A stretch of 64,000 nucleotides of DNA, from positions 1,178,001 to 1,242,000 of the forward strand of contig NC_016946.1 in assembly GCF_000277125.1 (NCBI RefSeq), read 5' to 3'. Position 1 is the first letter of the stretch. Every line of letters starts with the position of its first letter. This stretch comes from Mycobacterium intracellulare ATCC 13950 (GTDB lineage Bacteria > Actinomycetota > Actinomycetes > Mycobacteriales > Mycobacteriaceae). The notes beneath the pieces were generated by a model. It was not told the DNA's origin. It searched no databases and saw only the letters and a program-made list of their open reading frames with translations. The position numbers were made by a program, and so were the translations under genes. Below are positions 26,239 through 36,980 of this stretch, one piece after another.

Positions 26239-29200
26239 TTGACTGCCACACCGCACATTGGTGGAGTGCTCGAGGAGCTCTTGGAGCGCAGCGGGCGGTT
26301 CTTCACGCCGGGCGAGATCTCGGCCGACCTGCGCACCGTGACGCGGCGGGGCGGCCGCGAGGCCGACGTGTTCTACCGCGACCGGTGGAGCCACGACAAG
26401 GTGGTTCGCTCCACGCACGGCGTGAACTGCACCGGGTCCTGCTCCTGGAAGATCTACGTCAAAGACGGGATCATCACCTGGGAAACCCAGCAGACCGACT
26501 ATCCGTCGGTGGGTCCGGACCGCCCCGAGTACGAGCCGCGCGGTTGCCCCCGCGGTGCGTCGTTCTCCTGGTACAGCTACTCGCCCACCCGGGTGCGCTA
26601 TCCCTACGCCCGCGGCGTGCTGGTCGAGATGTACCGGGAGGCCAAGGCGCGCCTGGGTGATCCCGTGCTGGCGTGGGCCGACATCCAGGCCGACCCCGAA
26701 CGCCGCCGGCGCTATCAGCGGGCGCGCGGAAAGGGCGGACTGGTCCGCGTCACCTGGGCCGAGGCCACCGAGCTGATCGCCGCCGCCCACGTGCACACCA
26801 TCAAGACCTACGGCCCGGATCGGGTCGCCGGATTTTCCCCGATCCCGGCGATGTCGATGGTGTCGTATGCCGCCGGCTCGCGATTCTTCGAGCTGATCGG
26901 CGCTCCGATGACGTCGTTCTACGACTGGTACGCCGACCTCCCGGTGGCCTCACCGCAGGTGTTCGGCGACCAGACTGACGTCCCCGAATCCGGAGATTGG
27001 TGGGACGCAGCGTATTTGATGATGTGGGGCTCCAACGTGCCGATCACCCGGACCCCCGACGCGCACTGGATGGCCGAGGCGCGTTACCGCGGCACCAAGG
27101 TCGTCACCGTCAGCCCCGACTACGCCGACAACACCAAGTTCGCCGACGAGTGGATGCCGTGCGCGGCCGGCACCGACGGGGCGCTGGCCATGGCGATGGG
27201 GCACGTCATTCTCTCGGAATGCTATGTGCAAAAGCAGGTTCCGTTCTTCGTCGACTATTCGCGTCGCTACACCGATCTGCCGTTCCTGATCAAGCTGGAA
27301 GAACGCGGCGACATGCTGGTGCCGGGCAAGAACCTGACGGCGGCGGACCTGGGCGAGGCGGTCGAGAACGCGGCGCTCAAGCCCGCGGTGCTGGACGAAA
27401 CGACCAATTCCGTTGTGGTGCCACACGGTTCGCTGGGATTTCGGTACGGCGAATCCGGTGTCGGGAAGTGGAACCTGGACCTCGGTGACCTGGTGCCGGC
27501 GCTCAGCGTGCGCGACGCGCACGGCTCCAACGGGGAGGGCAGCACCGCGCTGGTGCACATGCCCAGCTTCGACACCGTCGACGGCGAGGGCACCACCGTG
27601 GCGCGCGGTGTCCCGGTGCGCCGCATCGGCAAGCACATGGTGTGCACCGTCTTCGACCTGATGCTCGCGCAGTATGGCGTCGCCCGCGCGGGGTTGCCCG
27701 GCGAATGGCCCACCGGCTACGACGACGCGACGCAGCAGAACACCCCGGCGTGGCAGGAAGCGATCACCGGTGTGTCGGCCGCCCAAGCCATCCGCGTCGC
27801 GCGGGAATTCGCCCACAGCGCCGAGGAATCCGGCGGCCGCTCCATGATCATCATGGGCGGGGGCATCTGCCACTGGTTCCACGCCGACGCCATCTACCGT
27901 GCGGTGCTGGCGCTGCTGATGCTCACCGGGTCGATGGGTCGCAACGGGGGCGGCTGGGCCCATTACGTGGGCCAGGAAAAAGTGCGCCCGCTCACCGGAT
28001 TCCACACGATGGCGATGGCCACCGACTGGGTGCGCCCGCCGCGCCAGGTGCCCGGCGCCTCGTACTGGTACGCGCACACCGACCAATGGCGCTATGACGG
28101 TTACGGCGCGGACAAGCTGTCCAGCCCGGTGGGCCGGGGGCGCTTCGCGGGCAAGCACACCATGGACCTGCTGGCGTCGTCGGTGGCCATGGGATGGAGC
28201 CCGTACTACCCGCAGTTCGACCGGTCGAGTTTGGACGTCGCCGACGAGGCGCGCGCCGCGGGTCGCGACGTCGCCGACTACGTCGCCGAGCAGCTCGGCC
28301 AGCGCGAACTCAAACTCGCGGTGACCGATCCCGACAACCCCGTCAACTGGCCCCGGGTGCTCACCGTGTGGCGCGCCAACCTGATCGGGTCGTCGGGCAA
28401 GGGGGGCGAATACTTCCTGCGCCACCTGCTGGGAACCGACTCCAACGCATCGGCGCTGCCGCCCGAGGACGGGGTGCGGCCCGTCGACGTGACGTGCGAG
28501 GGGGACATCCCCGAGGGCAAGCTCGACCTGATGATGTCGATCGACTTCCGGATGACGTCGACGACCCTGGTTTCGGATGTCGTGCTGCCGGCGGCGACCT
28601 GGTACGAAAAGTCCGACATCTCCAGCACCGACATGCACCCCTACGTGCACGCGTTCAGCGCCGCCACCGACCCGCCCTGGGAAACCCGTTCGGACTTCGA
28701 CGCTTTCGGCGCCATCGCCCGCGCCTTCAGCGCCATGGCCAAGGAGCATCTGGGCACCCGCACCGACGTGGTGCTCAGCGCGCTGCAGCACGACACGCCC
28801 GACGCGATGGCCTATCCCGATGGCACCGAATCCGATTGGCTGCGCACCGGTGCGACGCCGGTGCCGGGCCGCACCATGGGCAAGCTCACCGTGGTGGAAC
28901 GTGACTACGGCGCCATCTACGACAAGTGGCTGACGCTGGGGCCGCTGGTCGACAAGTTCGGGCTGACCACCAAGGGCATCACCGTGCACCCGTTCCGGGA
29001 GGTCGAGGAGCTCGCCGCCAAGTTCGGCGTGCTCAAATCCGGTGTGGCAGCGGGCCGCCCGGCCGTGACCACCGCCGCTCGGATGGCCGACGTGCTGCTG
29101 CTGCTGTCGGGGACGACCAATGGGCGCCTGGCGGTCGAGGGTTTCCACGAGCTGGAAAAGCGCACGGGACAGCGGCTGGTGCACCTGGCCGAGGGCAGCG

Positions 29201-29937
29201 AGGACAAGCGCATCAGTTACGCCGACACCCAGGCGCGGCCCGTGCCCGTGGTCACCAGCCCGGAATGGTCGGGCAGCGAAACGGGCGGTCGCCGCTACGC
29301 ACCGTTCACCATCAACATCGAGAACCTCAAGCCGTTCCACACCCTGACCGGGCGGATGCATTTCTATCTCGCCCACGACTGGGTCGAGGAACTCGGCGAG
29401 CACCTGCCGGTCTTCCGCCCGCCGCTGGACATGGCGCGCTTGTTCGGCGCACCGACACTCGGGCCGACCGAGGACGGAATCGGGCTCACGGTGCGATACC
29501 TGACGCCGCACTCGAAGTGGTCCTTCCACTCCACCTACCAGGACAACCTCTACATGCTCTCGTTGTCCCGCGGCGGCCCGACGATGTGGATGAGCCCTGG
29601 CGACGCAGCGAAAATCCAAGTGCGCGATAACGATTGGGTCGAGGCGGTGAACGTCAACGGCATCTACGTGTGCCGGGCGATCGTCTCGCACCGGATGCCC
29701 GACGGGGTGGTGTACGTCTACCACGTCCAGGAGCGCACCGTCGACACCCCGCGCACCGAAACCAACAACAAGCGGGGCGGCAACCACAACGCGCTCACCC
29801 GGGTGCGGATCAAGCCCAGCCACCTGGCCGGCGGCTACGGCCAGCACGCCTTCGCGTTCAACTACCTGGGGCCGACCGGCAACCAGCGCGACGAGGTGAC
29901 CGTCGTGCGGCGCCGCAGCCAGGAGGTGACGTACTGA
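26239..29937 (+). CDS. narG: Respiratory nitrate reductase alpha subunit
   Basis: Catalytic subunit of membrane-bound nitrate reductase A, 1232 residues, the same length as Mtb NarG (Rv1161). It reduces nitrate to nitrite at a Mo-bis-MGD centre on the cytoplasmic face of the inner membrane. The FS0 4Fe-4S ligands are His60, Cys64, Cys68 (STHGVNCTGSC) and Cys103 (RGCPRG). The Mo-ligand Asp is near residue 229 in SFYDWYADLP. The start is TTG 26239, placed 7 bases after a strong GAGGAGGAG; an unusual start codon, but the family N-terminus begins here. narH overlaps its stop (TGATG). It allows nitrate respiration under low oxygen. Confidence 0.97.
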   Translation: MTATPHIGGVLEELLERSGRFFTPGEISADLRTVTRRGGREADVFYRDRWSHDKVVRSTHGVNCTGSCSWKIYVKDGIITWETQQTDYPSVGPDRPEYEPRGCPRGASFSWYSYSPTRVRYPYARGVLVEMYREAKARLGDPVLAWADIQADPERRRRYQRARGKGGLVRVTWAEATELIAAAHVHTIKTYGPDRVAGFSPIPAMSMVSYAAGSRFFELIGAPMTSFYDWYADLPVASPQVFGDQTDVPESGDWWDAAYLMMWGSNVPITRTPDAHWMAEARYRGTKVVTVSPDYADNTKFADEWMPCAAGTDGALAMAMGHVILSECYVQKQVPFFVDYSRRYTDLPFLIKLEERGDMLVPGKNLTAADLGEAVENAALKPAVLDETTNSVVVPHGSLGFRYGESGVGKWNLDLGDLVPALSVRDAHGSNGEGSTALVHMPSFDTVDGEGTTVARGVPVRRIGKHMVCTVFDLMLAQYGVARAGLPGEWPTGYDDATQQNTPAWQEAITGVSAAQAIRVAREFAHSAEESGGRSMIIMGGGICHWFHADAIYRAVLALLMLTGSMGRNGGGWAHYVGQEKVRPLTGFHTMAMATDWVRPPRQVPGASYWYAHTDQWRYDGYGADKLSSPVGRGRFAGKHTMDLLASSVAMGWSPYYPQFDRSSLDVADEARAAGRDVADYVAEQLGQRELKLAVTDPDNPVNWPRVLTVWRANLIGSSGKGGEYFLRHLLGTDSNASALPPEDGVRPVDVTCEGDIPEGKLDLMMSIDFRMTSTTLVSDVVLPAATWYEKSDISSTDMHPYVHAFSAATDPPWETRSDFDAFGAIARAFSAMAKEHLGTRTDVVLSALQHDTPDAMAYPDGTESDWLRTGATPVPGRTMGKLTVVERDYGAIYDKWLTLGPLVDKFGLTTKGITVHPFREVEELAAKFGVLKSGVAAGRPAVTTAARMADVLLLLSGTTNGRLAVEGFHELEKRTGQRLVHLAEGSEDKRISYADTQARPVPVVTSPEWSGSETGGRRYAPFTINIENLKPFHTLTGRMHFYLAHDWVEELGEHLPVFRPPLDMARLFGAPTLGPTEDGIGLTVRYLTPHSKWSFHSTYQDNLYMLSLSRGGPTMWMSPGDAAKIQVRDNDWVEAVNVNGIYVCRAIVSHRMPDGVVYVYHVQERTVDTPRTETNNKRGGNHNALTRVRIKPSHLAGGYGQHAFAFNYLGPTGNQRDEVTVVRRRSQEVTY

Positions 29938-31556
29938 TGAAGGTCATGGCGCAGTTGGCGATGGTGATGAACCTCGACAAGTGCATCGGTTGTCACACCT
30001 GCTCGGTGACCTGCAAGCAGGCGTGGACCAACCGGCCCGGCACCGAATACGTGTGGTTCAACAACGTCGAAACCCGTCCCGGCCAAGGCTATCCGCGCAC
30101 CTACGAGGACCAGGAGCGCTGGCGGGGCGGCTGGATTCGCGACAAGAAGGGCCGGCTGCGGCTGCGCGACGGCGGCCGCATCCAGAAGCTGCTGCGCATC
30201 TTCGCCAACCCGAGGCTGCCCGTCCTCGGCGACTACTACGAACCGTGGACCTACGACTACGAGAACCTGACCACGGCACCCGCGGGTGACACGTTCCCGA
30301 CCGCCGCGCCCCGAAGCGCGATCAGCGGTGAGCCGATGAAGGTTTCGTGGGGGCCGAACTGGGATGACAACCTGGCCGGCTCGTCGGAGATCCTGGCCGG
30401 GGACCCGATCTTGAAGAAGGTCAACGAGGAGATCAAGCTCAAGCTCGAAGAGACCTTCATGTTCTACCTGCCCCGGATCTGTGAGCACTGCCTCAACCCC
30501 TCCTGCGTGGCGTCGTGCCCGTCGGGCGCGATGTACAAGCGCAGCGAGGACGGCATCGTGCTGGTGGACCAGGACCGCTGCCGCGGCTGGCGGATGTGCG
30601 TGTCCGGATGTCCTTACAAGAAGGTCTATTTCAACCACAAGACGGGCAAAGCCGAGAAGTGCACGCTGTGCTATCCGCGCATGGAGGTCGGGCTGCCGAC
30701 CATCTGCTCGGAGACCTGCGTGGGCCGGCTGCGCTACCTCGGCGTGGTGCTCTACGACGCCGACCGGGTGCTGGAAGCGGCGTCGGTGGAAAAAGACACC
30801 GATCTGTATCGGGCGCAGTGCGAGATCCTGCTGGACCCTAACGATCCGAACGTCATCGCCGGTGCCCGGGCCGAGGGCATCCCCGACGAGTGGATCGAGG
30901 CCGCGCAGCGTTCCCCGATCTACGCGCTGATCCACACCTACCAGGTGGCGTTGCCGCTGCACCCGGAATACCGCACCATGCCGATGGTTTGGTACATCCC
31001 GCCGCTGTCGCCGGTGGTCGACGCGGTCAGCCGCGACGGGCACGACGGGGAGGACATCGGCAACCTGTTCGGCGCGCTGGACGCGCTGCGCATCCCGATG
31101 CAATATCTCGCCGAACTGTTCACCGCCGGCGATACCGCCGTCGTGGAAGGGGTGCTGCGGCGGCTGGCGGCGATGCGCTCCTACATGCGCGACATCAACC
31201 TCGGCCGCGACACCCAGCCACACATCCCGCATTCGGTCGGCATGACCGAAGAGCAGATCTACGAGATGTACCGGCTGCTCGCCATCGCGAAATACGAAGA
31301 GCGCTACGTGATTCCGACGGCGTTCGCCCCGCAGGCCCGCGAGCTCGAGGAGATGGGCTGTTCGTTGACGGGCGAAGGCGGCCCGGGTATGTACGAATCC
31401 GAACCGATACCGGTGTCGGTGGAAACCTTCCACGCGCTCCAGCGCGGCGGCTCCGCGGAAGCAGAACCCGCTCACGCCCGGCCGCGGGTGAACCTGCTCA
31501 ATTGGGACGGCGGCCAGGTGCCCGCGGGAATGTTCCCCGAGGAGCAGAAGCGGTGA
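29937..31556 (+). CDS. narH: Respiratory nitrate reductase beta subunit
   Basis: Iron-sulfur electron-transfer subunit of 539 residues that carries electrons from NarI to NarG. Four cluster-binding groups are visible: CIGCHTCSVTC near residue 16, ICEHCLNPSCVASCP near 180, CRGWRMCVSGCP, and a later CTLCYPR. In the third group Trp replaces a Cys (CRGWRMC), which gives the 3Fe-4S centre typical of NarH. The ATG at 29937 overlaps the narG stop by one base; the frame open to 29634 runs inside narG and is a shadow. It is somewhat shorter than Mtb NarH (about 558 residues), the difference lying in the variable C-terminal third. Confidence 0.96.
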   Translation: MKVMAQLAMVMNLDKCIGCHTCSVTCKQAWTNRPGTEYVWFNNVETRPGQGYPRTYEDQERWRGGWIRDKKGRLRLRDGGRIQKLLRIFANPRLPVLGDYYEPWTYDYENLTTAPAGDTFPTAAPRSAISGEPMKVSWGPNWDDNLAGSSEILAGDPILKKVNEEIKLKLEETFMFYLPRICEHCLNPSCVASCPSGAMYKRSEDGIVLVDQDRCRGWRMCVSGCPYKKVYFNHKTGKAEKCTLCYPRMEVGLPTICSETCVGRLRYLGVVLYDADRVLEAASVEKDTDLYRAQCEILLDPNDPNVIAGARAEGIPDEWIEAAQRSPIYALIHTYQVALPLHPEYRTMPMVWYIPPLSPVVDAVSRDGHDGEDIGNLFGALDALRIPMQYLAELFTAGDTAVVEGVLRRLAAMRSYMRDINLGRDTQPHIPHSVGMTEEQIYEMYRLLAIAKYEERYVIPTAFAPQARELEEMGCSLTGEGGPGMYESEPIPVSVETFHALQRGGSAEAEPAHARPRVNLLNWDGGQVPAGMFPEEQKR

Positions 31557-32221
31557 GGCTGCTGTCCGCGCTCCGGGAGCGTTCCACCGGCCGGGCGATG
31601 CAGGACCGCCTGGTGTGGCAGGCGGCGTCGCTGCTGCTGGCCTACCCGGACGACGGGTTCACCGAACGCCTGGACGCCGTCGACGAAATCCTCGGCCACA
31701 TCAGCGGTCCCGCGGCGACGCTCCTCGGGCAGACGGTCGCGGCGCTGCGTGCCCGTGAGCCGATGGCCGCGGCGATGGACTACGTCGCGACGTTCGATAT
31801 GCGCCGGCGCGCCACCATGTATCTGACGTACTGGACCGCGGGGGACACCCGCAACCGCGGACGGGAGATGCTGGCGTTCGCCACCGCCTACCGCGAGGCG
31901 GGTGCGCAGCCACCGAGCGGCGAGGCCCCCGATCATCTGGCCGTGGTGCTCGAATTCGCCGCCACCGTCGACCCGGAGGCCGGACGGCGGCTGCTGACCC
32001 AGCACCGTGTGCCGATCGACGTGCTGCGCGGCGCCCTGGCCGAGGCCGAGTCACCGTACGAGCCGGTCGTGGCCGCGATCTGCGAGACCCTGCCGGCGGC
32101 CACCGATCAGGAGGTGCGCCGCGCCGAGCGACTGGCGCAGGCCGGGCCGCCCGCCGAAGCCGTTGGGCTGCAACCGTTTACCTTGACCGTGCCACCCCGC
32201 AAAGGAACGCCAGGTGTTTAG
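31553..32221 (+). CDS. narJ: Nitrate reductase assembly chaperone
   Basis: System-specific chaperone of 222 residues in the NarJ/TorD group. It binds apo-NarG and is needed for molybdenum cofactor insertion and membrane targeting; it is not part of the final enzyme. The sequence is largely helical with the family landmarks ASLLLAYPDDGF and YVATFDMRRRATMYLTYWTAGDTRNRG, the latter being the NarJ signature region. GTG 31553 overlaps the narH TGA (GTGA). It overlaps narI by eight bases, so all four genes are translationally coupled. Confidence 0.95.
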   Translation: MRLLSALRERSTGRAMQDRLVWQAASLLLAYPDDGFTERLDAVDEILGHISGPAATLLGQTVAALRAREPMAAAMDYVATFDMRRRATMYLTYWTAGDTRNRGREMLAFATAYREAGAQPPSGEAPDHLAVVLEFAATVDPEAGRRLLTQHRVPIDVLRGALAEAESPYEPVVAAICETLPAATDQEVRRAERLAQAGPPAEAVGLQPFTLTVPPRKGTPGV

Positions 32222-32948
32222 CAACGTCCTGTTCTGGGATATCGCCCCATACGTCACGCTGTCGGTCCTGATCGTCGGGACCTGGTGGCGCTACCGCTAC
32301 GACAAGTTCGGCTGGACCTCACGGTCCTCGCAGATCTACGAGTCGCGACTGCTCAGCATCGCCAGCCCCATCTTCCATTTCGGCATCCTGGCGGTCTTCG
32401 CCGGACACGTGGTGGGGCTGTTCATCCCGCCGAAGGTCACGCAGCTGATGAAGATGAGCGACCACGTCTACCACATGCAGGCGGTCATCGCCGGCTCGAT
32501 CGCCGGCGTCGCCACGCTCGTCGGGATCGGGCTGCTCGTCTACCGGCGGTTCACCCGTCCCGCCGTGTCCATGGCCACCACCCGCAGCGACAAGGTGATG
32601 TATCTGGTGCTGGTGCTGGCGATCGTGGTGGGCCTGTACTGCGACCTGATCGGCACCGGCCCGCACGGCGGCGAATTCCACTACCGCTACACGGTCGGTT
32701 TGTGGTTCCGCCGGATCTGGATACTGCAGCCGCACGGCGAGGTGATGATCAACGCGCCGCTGGACTACCAGCTGCACGCGTTGATCGGCATGGTGCTGTT
32801 CACGCTGTGGCCGTTCACCCGGCTGGTGCACGTGTTCAGCGCCCCGGTCGTCTACCTGTTCCGGCCCTACATCGTCTATCGCAGCCGCGAGGCGACGGGC
32901 AAGGGCCAACAACTGGTGGGCACGGCGCCGCGCCGCCGGGGCTGGTAG
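32214..32948 (+). CDS. narI: Respiratory nitrate reductase gamma subunit
   Basis: Membrane cytochrome b of 244 residues that oxidises menaquinol and passes electrons to NarH. Five transmembrane segments are apparent. The four haem-ligand His residues align as His55, His65, His188 and His206 (IFHFG, AGHVVG, QLHALIG, LVHVFS), matching the E. coli NarI pattern of 56/66/187/205. GTG 32214 is the start and overlaps the narJ end. The operon ends here, with no narK in the window. Confidence 0.95.
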   Translation: MFSNVLFWDIAPYVTLSVLIVGTWWRYRYDKFGWTSRSSQIYESRLLSIASPIFHFGILAVFAGHVVGLFIPPKVTQLMKMSDHVYHMQAVIAGSIAGVATLVGIGLLVYRRFTRPAVSMATTRSDKVMYLVLVLAIVVGLYCDLIGTGPHGGEFHYRYTVGLWFRRIWILQPHGEVMINAPLDYQLHALIGMVLFTLWPFTRLVHVFSAPVVYLFRPYIVYRSREATGKGQQLVGTAPRRRGW

Positions 32949-33052
32949 CCGACGGCCAAGGCGCGCGCAGGCCCCGCCTCGCCGTTCGGTGTGCAACGTG
33001 GGCGCTGGTTGTGAAGCCGCGCCGGCGACACGCCGATCCGCCGCGCCGCAAG

Positions 33053-33089
33053 CGCACACTCAACGCCGCTGACGCACACTCAACGCCGC
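33053..33089. repeat. 17-bp direct repeat between narI and typA
   Basis: CGCACACTCAACGCCGC occurs at 33053-33069 and again at 33073-33089 (20-base period). It lies in the 195-base spacer before typA. Its role is unknown; it may be a slipped duplication or a regulator site near the typA promoter. Confidence 0.7.
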
Positions 33090-33143
33090 CGCCGGCGACC
33101 TGCCAGTTCGCTATCCACGGCCCCCGCTGCCACAATCTCCGAC

Positions 33144-35033
33144 GTGTCATTTCGCAACGTCGCCATCGTCGCCCACGTCGACCACGGCAAGACCACCCTG
33201 GTTGACGCGATGCTGCGGCAGTCGGGTGCGCTGCACCACCGGGGGGACGACGCGGTCGAACGCCTGATGGACTCCGGGGACCTAGAGAAGGAAAAAGGCA
33301 TCACGATCCTGGCCAAGAACACGGCCGTGCATCGCAAGAACCCGGACGGAACGACGACCGTCATCAACGTCATCGACACCCCGGGCCACGCCGACTTCGG
33401 CGGCGAGGTGGAGCGCGGCCTGTCGATGGTGGACGGGGTGCTGCTGCTGGTCGACGCCTCGGAGGGGCCGCTGCCGCAGACCCGGTTCGTGCTGCGTAAG
33501 GCCCTGGCCGCCCACCTTCCGGTGATCCTGGTCGTCAACAAGACGGACCGGCCGGACGCCCGGATCTCCGAGGTCGTCTCCGAAAGCCACGACCTGCTGC
33601 TCGACGTCGCCTCCGACCTCGACGAGGACGCGCAGAAGGCCGCCGAGGCCGCCCTGGACCTGCCCACGCTGTACGCCTCGGGACGGGCCGGCATCGCCAG
33701 CACGACGGAACCGGCCAATGGCGAGAACCCCGAGGGCGACAACCTCGATCCGCTATTCGACGTGCTGCTTGAGCACATCCCGCCGCCGCAGGGTGATCCC
33801 GAAGCCCCGCTGCAGGCGCTGGTCACCAACCTGGACGCGTCGGCGTTCCTGGGCCGGCTCGCGCTGATCCGCATCTACAAGGGCCGTATCCGCAAGGGCC
33901 AGCAGGTGGCCTGGATGCGGGAAGTGGACGGCCACCCCGTCATCACGAACGCGAAGATCACCGAGCTGCTGGTGACCGAGGGCGTCGAGCGTTCCTCGAC
34001 CGACGAGGCCGTCGCCGGGGACATCGTGGCCGTCGCGGGCATTCCGGAGATCATGATTGGCGACACGCTGGCCGACCCGGACCACGCGCACGCGCTGCCG
34101 CGCATCACCGTCGACGAGCCCGCGATCTCGGTGACCATCGGCACCAACACCTCGCCGCTGGCGGGCAAGGTGAAGGGGCACAAGCTGACCGCTCGCATGG
34201 TGAAGTCGCGCCTGGACGCCGAACTCGTGGGCAACGTCTCCATCAAGGTCGTCGACATCGACCGGCCCGACGCCTGGGAGGTGCAGGGCCGCGGCGAGCT
34301 CGCGCTGGCGGTCCTTGTGGAACAGATGCGCCGCGAGGGCTTCGAGCTCACGGTGGGCAAGCCGCAGGTCGTCACGCAGACGATCGACGGCAAGCTGCAC
34401 GAGCCCTTCGAGGCGATGACCATCGACTGCCCCGAGGAATTCGTCGGCGCCATCACCCAGCTGATGGCCGCCCGCAAGGGCCGCATGGAAGAGATGACCA
34501 ACCACGCCGCCGGGTGGGTCCGGATGGACTTCATCGTGCCCAGCCGCGGCCTGATCGGCTTCCGCACCGACTTCCTCACGCTGACCCGCGGCACCGGGAT
34601 CGCCAACGCGGTGTTCGACGGCTACCGGCCGTGGGCCGGGGAGATCCGCGCCCGCCACACCGGGTCGCTGGTGTCCGACCGCGCGGGCACCATCACCCCG
34701 TTCGCCATGATCCAGCTCGCCGACCGGGGCCAGTTCTTCGTCGAGCCCGGCCAGGACACCTACGAGGGCATGGTCGTCGGGATCAACCCGCGCGCAGAGG
34801 ATCTCGACATCAACGTCACCCGCGAGAAGAAGCTGACCAACATGCGGTCGTCGACCGCCGATGTCATCGAAACGTTGGCCCGGCCGCTCGAACTCGATCT
34901 CGAGCAGGCCATGGAATTCTGCGCGCAAGACGAATGCGTGGAGGTGACCCCGGAGATCGTGCGGGTGCGCAAGGTCGAGCTGGACGCCACCTCCCGGGCC
35001 CGCAGCCGGTCGCGCGCCAAGGCCCGGGGTTAA
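33144..35033 (+). CDS. typA: Translational GTPase TypA/BipA
   Basis: Ribosome-associated GTPase of 629 residues, counterpart of Mtb Rv1165. The G domain has G1 AHVDHGKTT, the G2 Thr in KGITIL, G3 DTPGH and G4 NKTD; domains II, III and V plus the BipA-specific C-terminal domain follow (for example [14 protein letters not shown] near 575). TypA binds the 70S ribosome and helps 50S assembly and stress or cold adaptation. The start GTG 33144 gives [16 protein letters not shown]. The C-terminus is Arg/Ser-rich (RARSRSRAK), as in other mycobacteria. lpqW follows within about 50 bases. Confidence 0.97.
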   Translation: MSFRNVAIVAHVDHGKTTLVDAMLRQSGALHHRGDDAVERLMDSGDLEKEKGITILAKNTAVHRKNPDGTTTVINVIDTPGHADFGGEVERGLSMVDGVLLLVDASEGPLPQTRFVLRKALAAHLPVILVVNKTDRPDARISEVVSESHDLLLDVASDLDEDAQKAAEAALDLPTLYASGRAGIASTTEPANGENPEGDNLDPLFDVLLEHIPPPQGDPEAPLQALVTNLDASAFLGRLALIRIYKGRIRKGQQVAWMREVDGHPVITNAKITELLVTEGVERSSTDEAVAGDIVAVAGIPEIMIGDTLADPDHAHALPRITVDEPAISVTIGTNTSPLAGKVKGHKLTARMVKSRLDAELVGNVSIKVVDIDRPDAWEVQGRGELALAVLVEQMRREGFELTVGKPQVVTQTIDGKLHEPFEAMTIDCPEEFVGAITQLMAARKGRMEEMTNHAAGWVRMDFIVPSRGLIGFRTDFLTLTRGTGIANAVFDGYRPWAGEIRARHTGSLVSDRAGTITPFAMIQLADRGQFFVEPGQDTYEGMVVGINPRAEDLDINVTREKKLTNMRSSTADVIETLARPLELDLEQAMEFCAQDECVEVTPEIVRVRKVELDATSRARSRSRAKARG

Positions 35034-35084
35034 CACCTGGTGGTCGGACGGGCCGCTGTGCGGCTGCTCGATACCCTGATCAGC

Positions 35085-36974
35085 GTGCCGAGACGCGTCC
35101 GTCGCTTGTTCATGGTGCTCGGCGGCCTCGTCTCGTTGGTCGGGCTGGTGGTTTCGGCGTGCACGGTCAACCCGCCGCCGGCGCCGCAGAGCACCGACAC
35201 GCCGCACAACTCGGTGCCTCCGCCGCCCCGGGTCAGCGAGATCATCATGGGCATCGACTCGATCGGCGCGGGGTTCAATCCGCACCTGCTGTCCGACCTG
35301 TCCCCGGTGAACGCGGCGATCAGCGCGTTGGTGTTGCCCAGCGCCTTTCGGCCGGTTCCGGACACCGCCGCGCCGACGGGCTCGCGCTGGGAGATGGACC
35401 CGACGCTGTTGGTGTCCGCCGACGTGACCAGCCAGAACCCGTTCACGGTGACCTACAAGATCCGGCCGGAGGCGCAGTGGACCGACAACGCCCCCATCGC
35501 CGCCGACGACTTCTGGTACCTGTGGCGCCAGATGGTCAGCCAGCCCGGGGTCGTCGACCCGGCCGGGTATGACCTCATCACCGGCGTGCAGTCGCTGGAG
35601 GGCGGCAAGCAGGCGGTGGTGACCTTCGCGCAGCCGTATCCGGCGTGGAAGGAGTTGTTCAGCAACATCCTTCCGGCGCACATCGTCAAGGACGTGCCCG
35701 GCGGATTCGCGGCCGGGCTGGCCCGGGCCCTTCCAGTCACGGGCGGGCAGTTCCGGGTGGAGAGCATCGACCCGCAGCGCGACGAAATCCTGGTCGCCCG
35801 CAACGACCGTTACTGGGGGCCGCCGGCCAAACCCGCGCTCATCCTCTTTCGGCGCGCCGGGGCGCCCGCCGCCCTGGCGGACTCCGTGCGCAACGGCGAC
35901 ACCCAGGTGGCGCAGGTCCACGGCGGCTCGGCGGCCTTCGCGCAGCTGTCCGCCATTCCCGACGTCCGCACCGCCCGGATCGTGACGCCGCGGGTCATGC
36001 AGCTCACGCTGCGGGCCAACGAGCCCAAACTGTCTGATACCCAAGTCCGTAAGGCGATCCTGGGGTTGCTCGACGTCGACCTGCTGGCCGCCGTCGGCGC
36101 GGGCAGCGACAACACGGTCACGCTGGATCAGGCCCAGATCCGCGCGCCGAGCGACCCCGGCTACGAGCCGACCGCGCCGCCGGCGATGACGACGGCGGCC
36201 GCGCTGACCCTGCTGCAGGGGGCCGGGTACCGGGTCGAACCCAACTCGTCCGCTTCCCCCGCGCCGACCCCGGCGAACACCGGGCCGCCCGAGGTCATCC
36301 GCGGCCGGATCAGCAAGGACGGCCAACAGCTGTCGCTGGCGATCGGGGTGGCGGCCAACGACCCGACCTCGGTGGCGGTCGCCAACACCGCCGCCGACCA
36401 GTTGCGCAACGTCGGCATCGCCGCGACCGTGCTGGCGCTGGACCCGGTCACCCTCTACCGCGACGCGCTGAACGACGGCCGCGTGGACGCGATCGTCGGC
36501 TGGCATCAGGCCGGCGGCAACCTGGCCACCCGGCTCGCCTCCCGCTACGGCTGTCCCGCGCTGCAATCGACCCAGGTCCCGTCCACCGGCGAGACGACGC
36601 CGGTCTCGTCCGCTCCCGCCGGGCCCCCACCGTCGACCGGGCCGGGCACCACGACCGCGACACCGACGTCGGCGCCCCCACCCAGCCGCCCCGCGGATCC
36701 CAACGCCCTGGTGCAGGCGCCGTCGAACCTCACCGGCATCTGCGATCGCAGCGTCCAGTCGAACATCGACGCCGCCCTCAACGGCACCAAGAGCATCAAC
36801 GACGTCATCACCGCCGTCGAACCGCGGCTGTGGAACATGTCCACGGTGCTGCCGATCCTGCAGGACACCACGATCGTCGCGGCCGGACCGAGCGTGCAGA
36901 ACGTCAGCCTGTCCGGAGCGGTTCCGGTCGGCATCGTCGGCGACGCCGGCCAGTGGATCAAGACGGGGCCGTAA
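35085..36974 (+). CDS. lpqW: Lipoprotein LpqW, SBP-5 fold
   Basis: Lipoprotein of 629 residues with a signal peptide and lipobox VVSAC near residue 25, followed by a Pro-rich linker and an oligopeptide-binding (SBP_bac_5) type body. Mtb Rv1166 is about 635 residues. In mycobacteria LpqW influences the flow of PIM4 towards lipomannan/LAM or polar PIMs, and so is functionally linked with pimE at 23 kb. GTG 35085 is preferred because it yields a proper n-region PRRVRR; an upstream GTG at 35040 and the internal ATG at the hydrophobic core are alternatives. A low-complexity Pro/Thr/Ser stretch occurs around residue 510-540. It is not accompanied by permease genes, which fits a non-transport role. 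Confidence 0.93.
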   Translation: MPRRVRRLFMVLGGLVSLVGLVVSACTVNPPPAPQSTDTPHNSVPPPPRVSEIIMGIDSIGAGFNPHLLSDLSPVNAAISALVLPSAFRPVPDTAAPTGSRWEMDPTLLVSADVTSQNPFTVTYKIRPEAQWTDNAPIAADDFWYLWRQMVSQPGVVDPAGYDLITGVQSLEGGKQAVVTFAQPYPAWKELFSNILPAHIVKDVPGGFAAGLARALPVTGGQFRVESIDPQRDEILVARNDRYWGPPAKPALILFRRAGAPAALADSVRNGDTQVAQVHGGSAAFAQLSAIPDVRTARIVTPRVMQLTLRANEPKLSDTQVRKAILGLLDVDLLAAVGAGSDNTVTLDQAQIRAPSDPGYEPTAPPAMTTAAALTLLQGAGYRVEPNSSASPAPTPANTGPPEVIRGRISKDGQQLSLAIGVAANDPTSVAVANTAADQLRNVGIAATVLALDPVTLYRDALNDGRVDAIVGWHQAGGNLATRLASRYGCPALQSTQVPSTGETTPVSSAPAGPPPSTGPGTTTATPTSAPPPSRPADPNALVQAPSNLTGICDRSVQSNIDAALNGTKSINDVITAVEPRLWNMSTVLPILQDTTIVAAGPSVQNVSLSGAVPVGIVGDAGQWIKTGP

Positions 36975-36980
36975 CCGCGC

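Noticed and set aside
26950..29847. Minus-strand frame of 965 codons inside narG
   Set aside because: Shadow of narG; composition is His/Arg/Val-rich and no domain is recognisable.
29634..29936. Upstream extension of narH inside narG
   Set aside because: The frame is open but the narG reading frame is certain there, and the ATG at 29937 matches the NarH N-terminus.
33753..36566. Minus-strand frame of 937 codons opposite typA and lpqW
   Set aside because: Shadow of two real genes caused by high GC at third codon positions.
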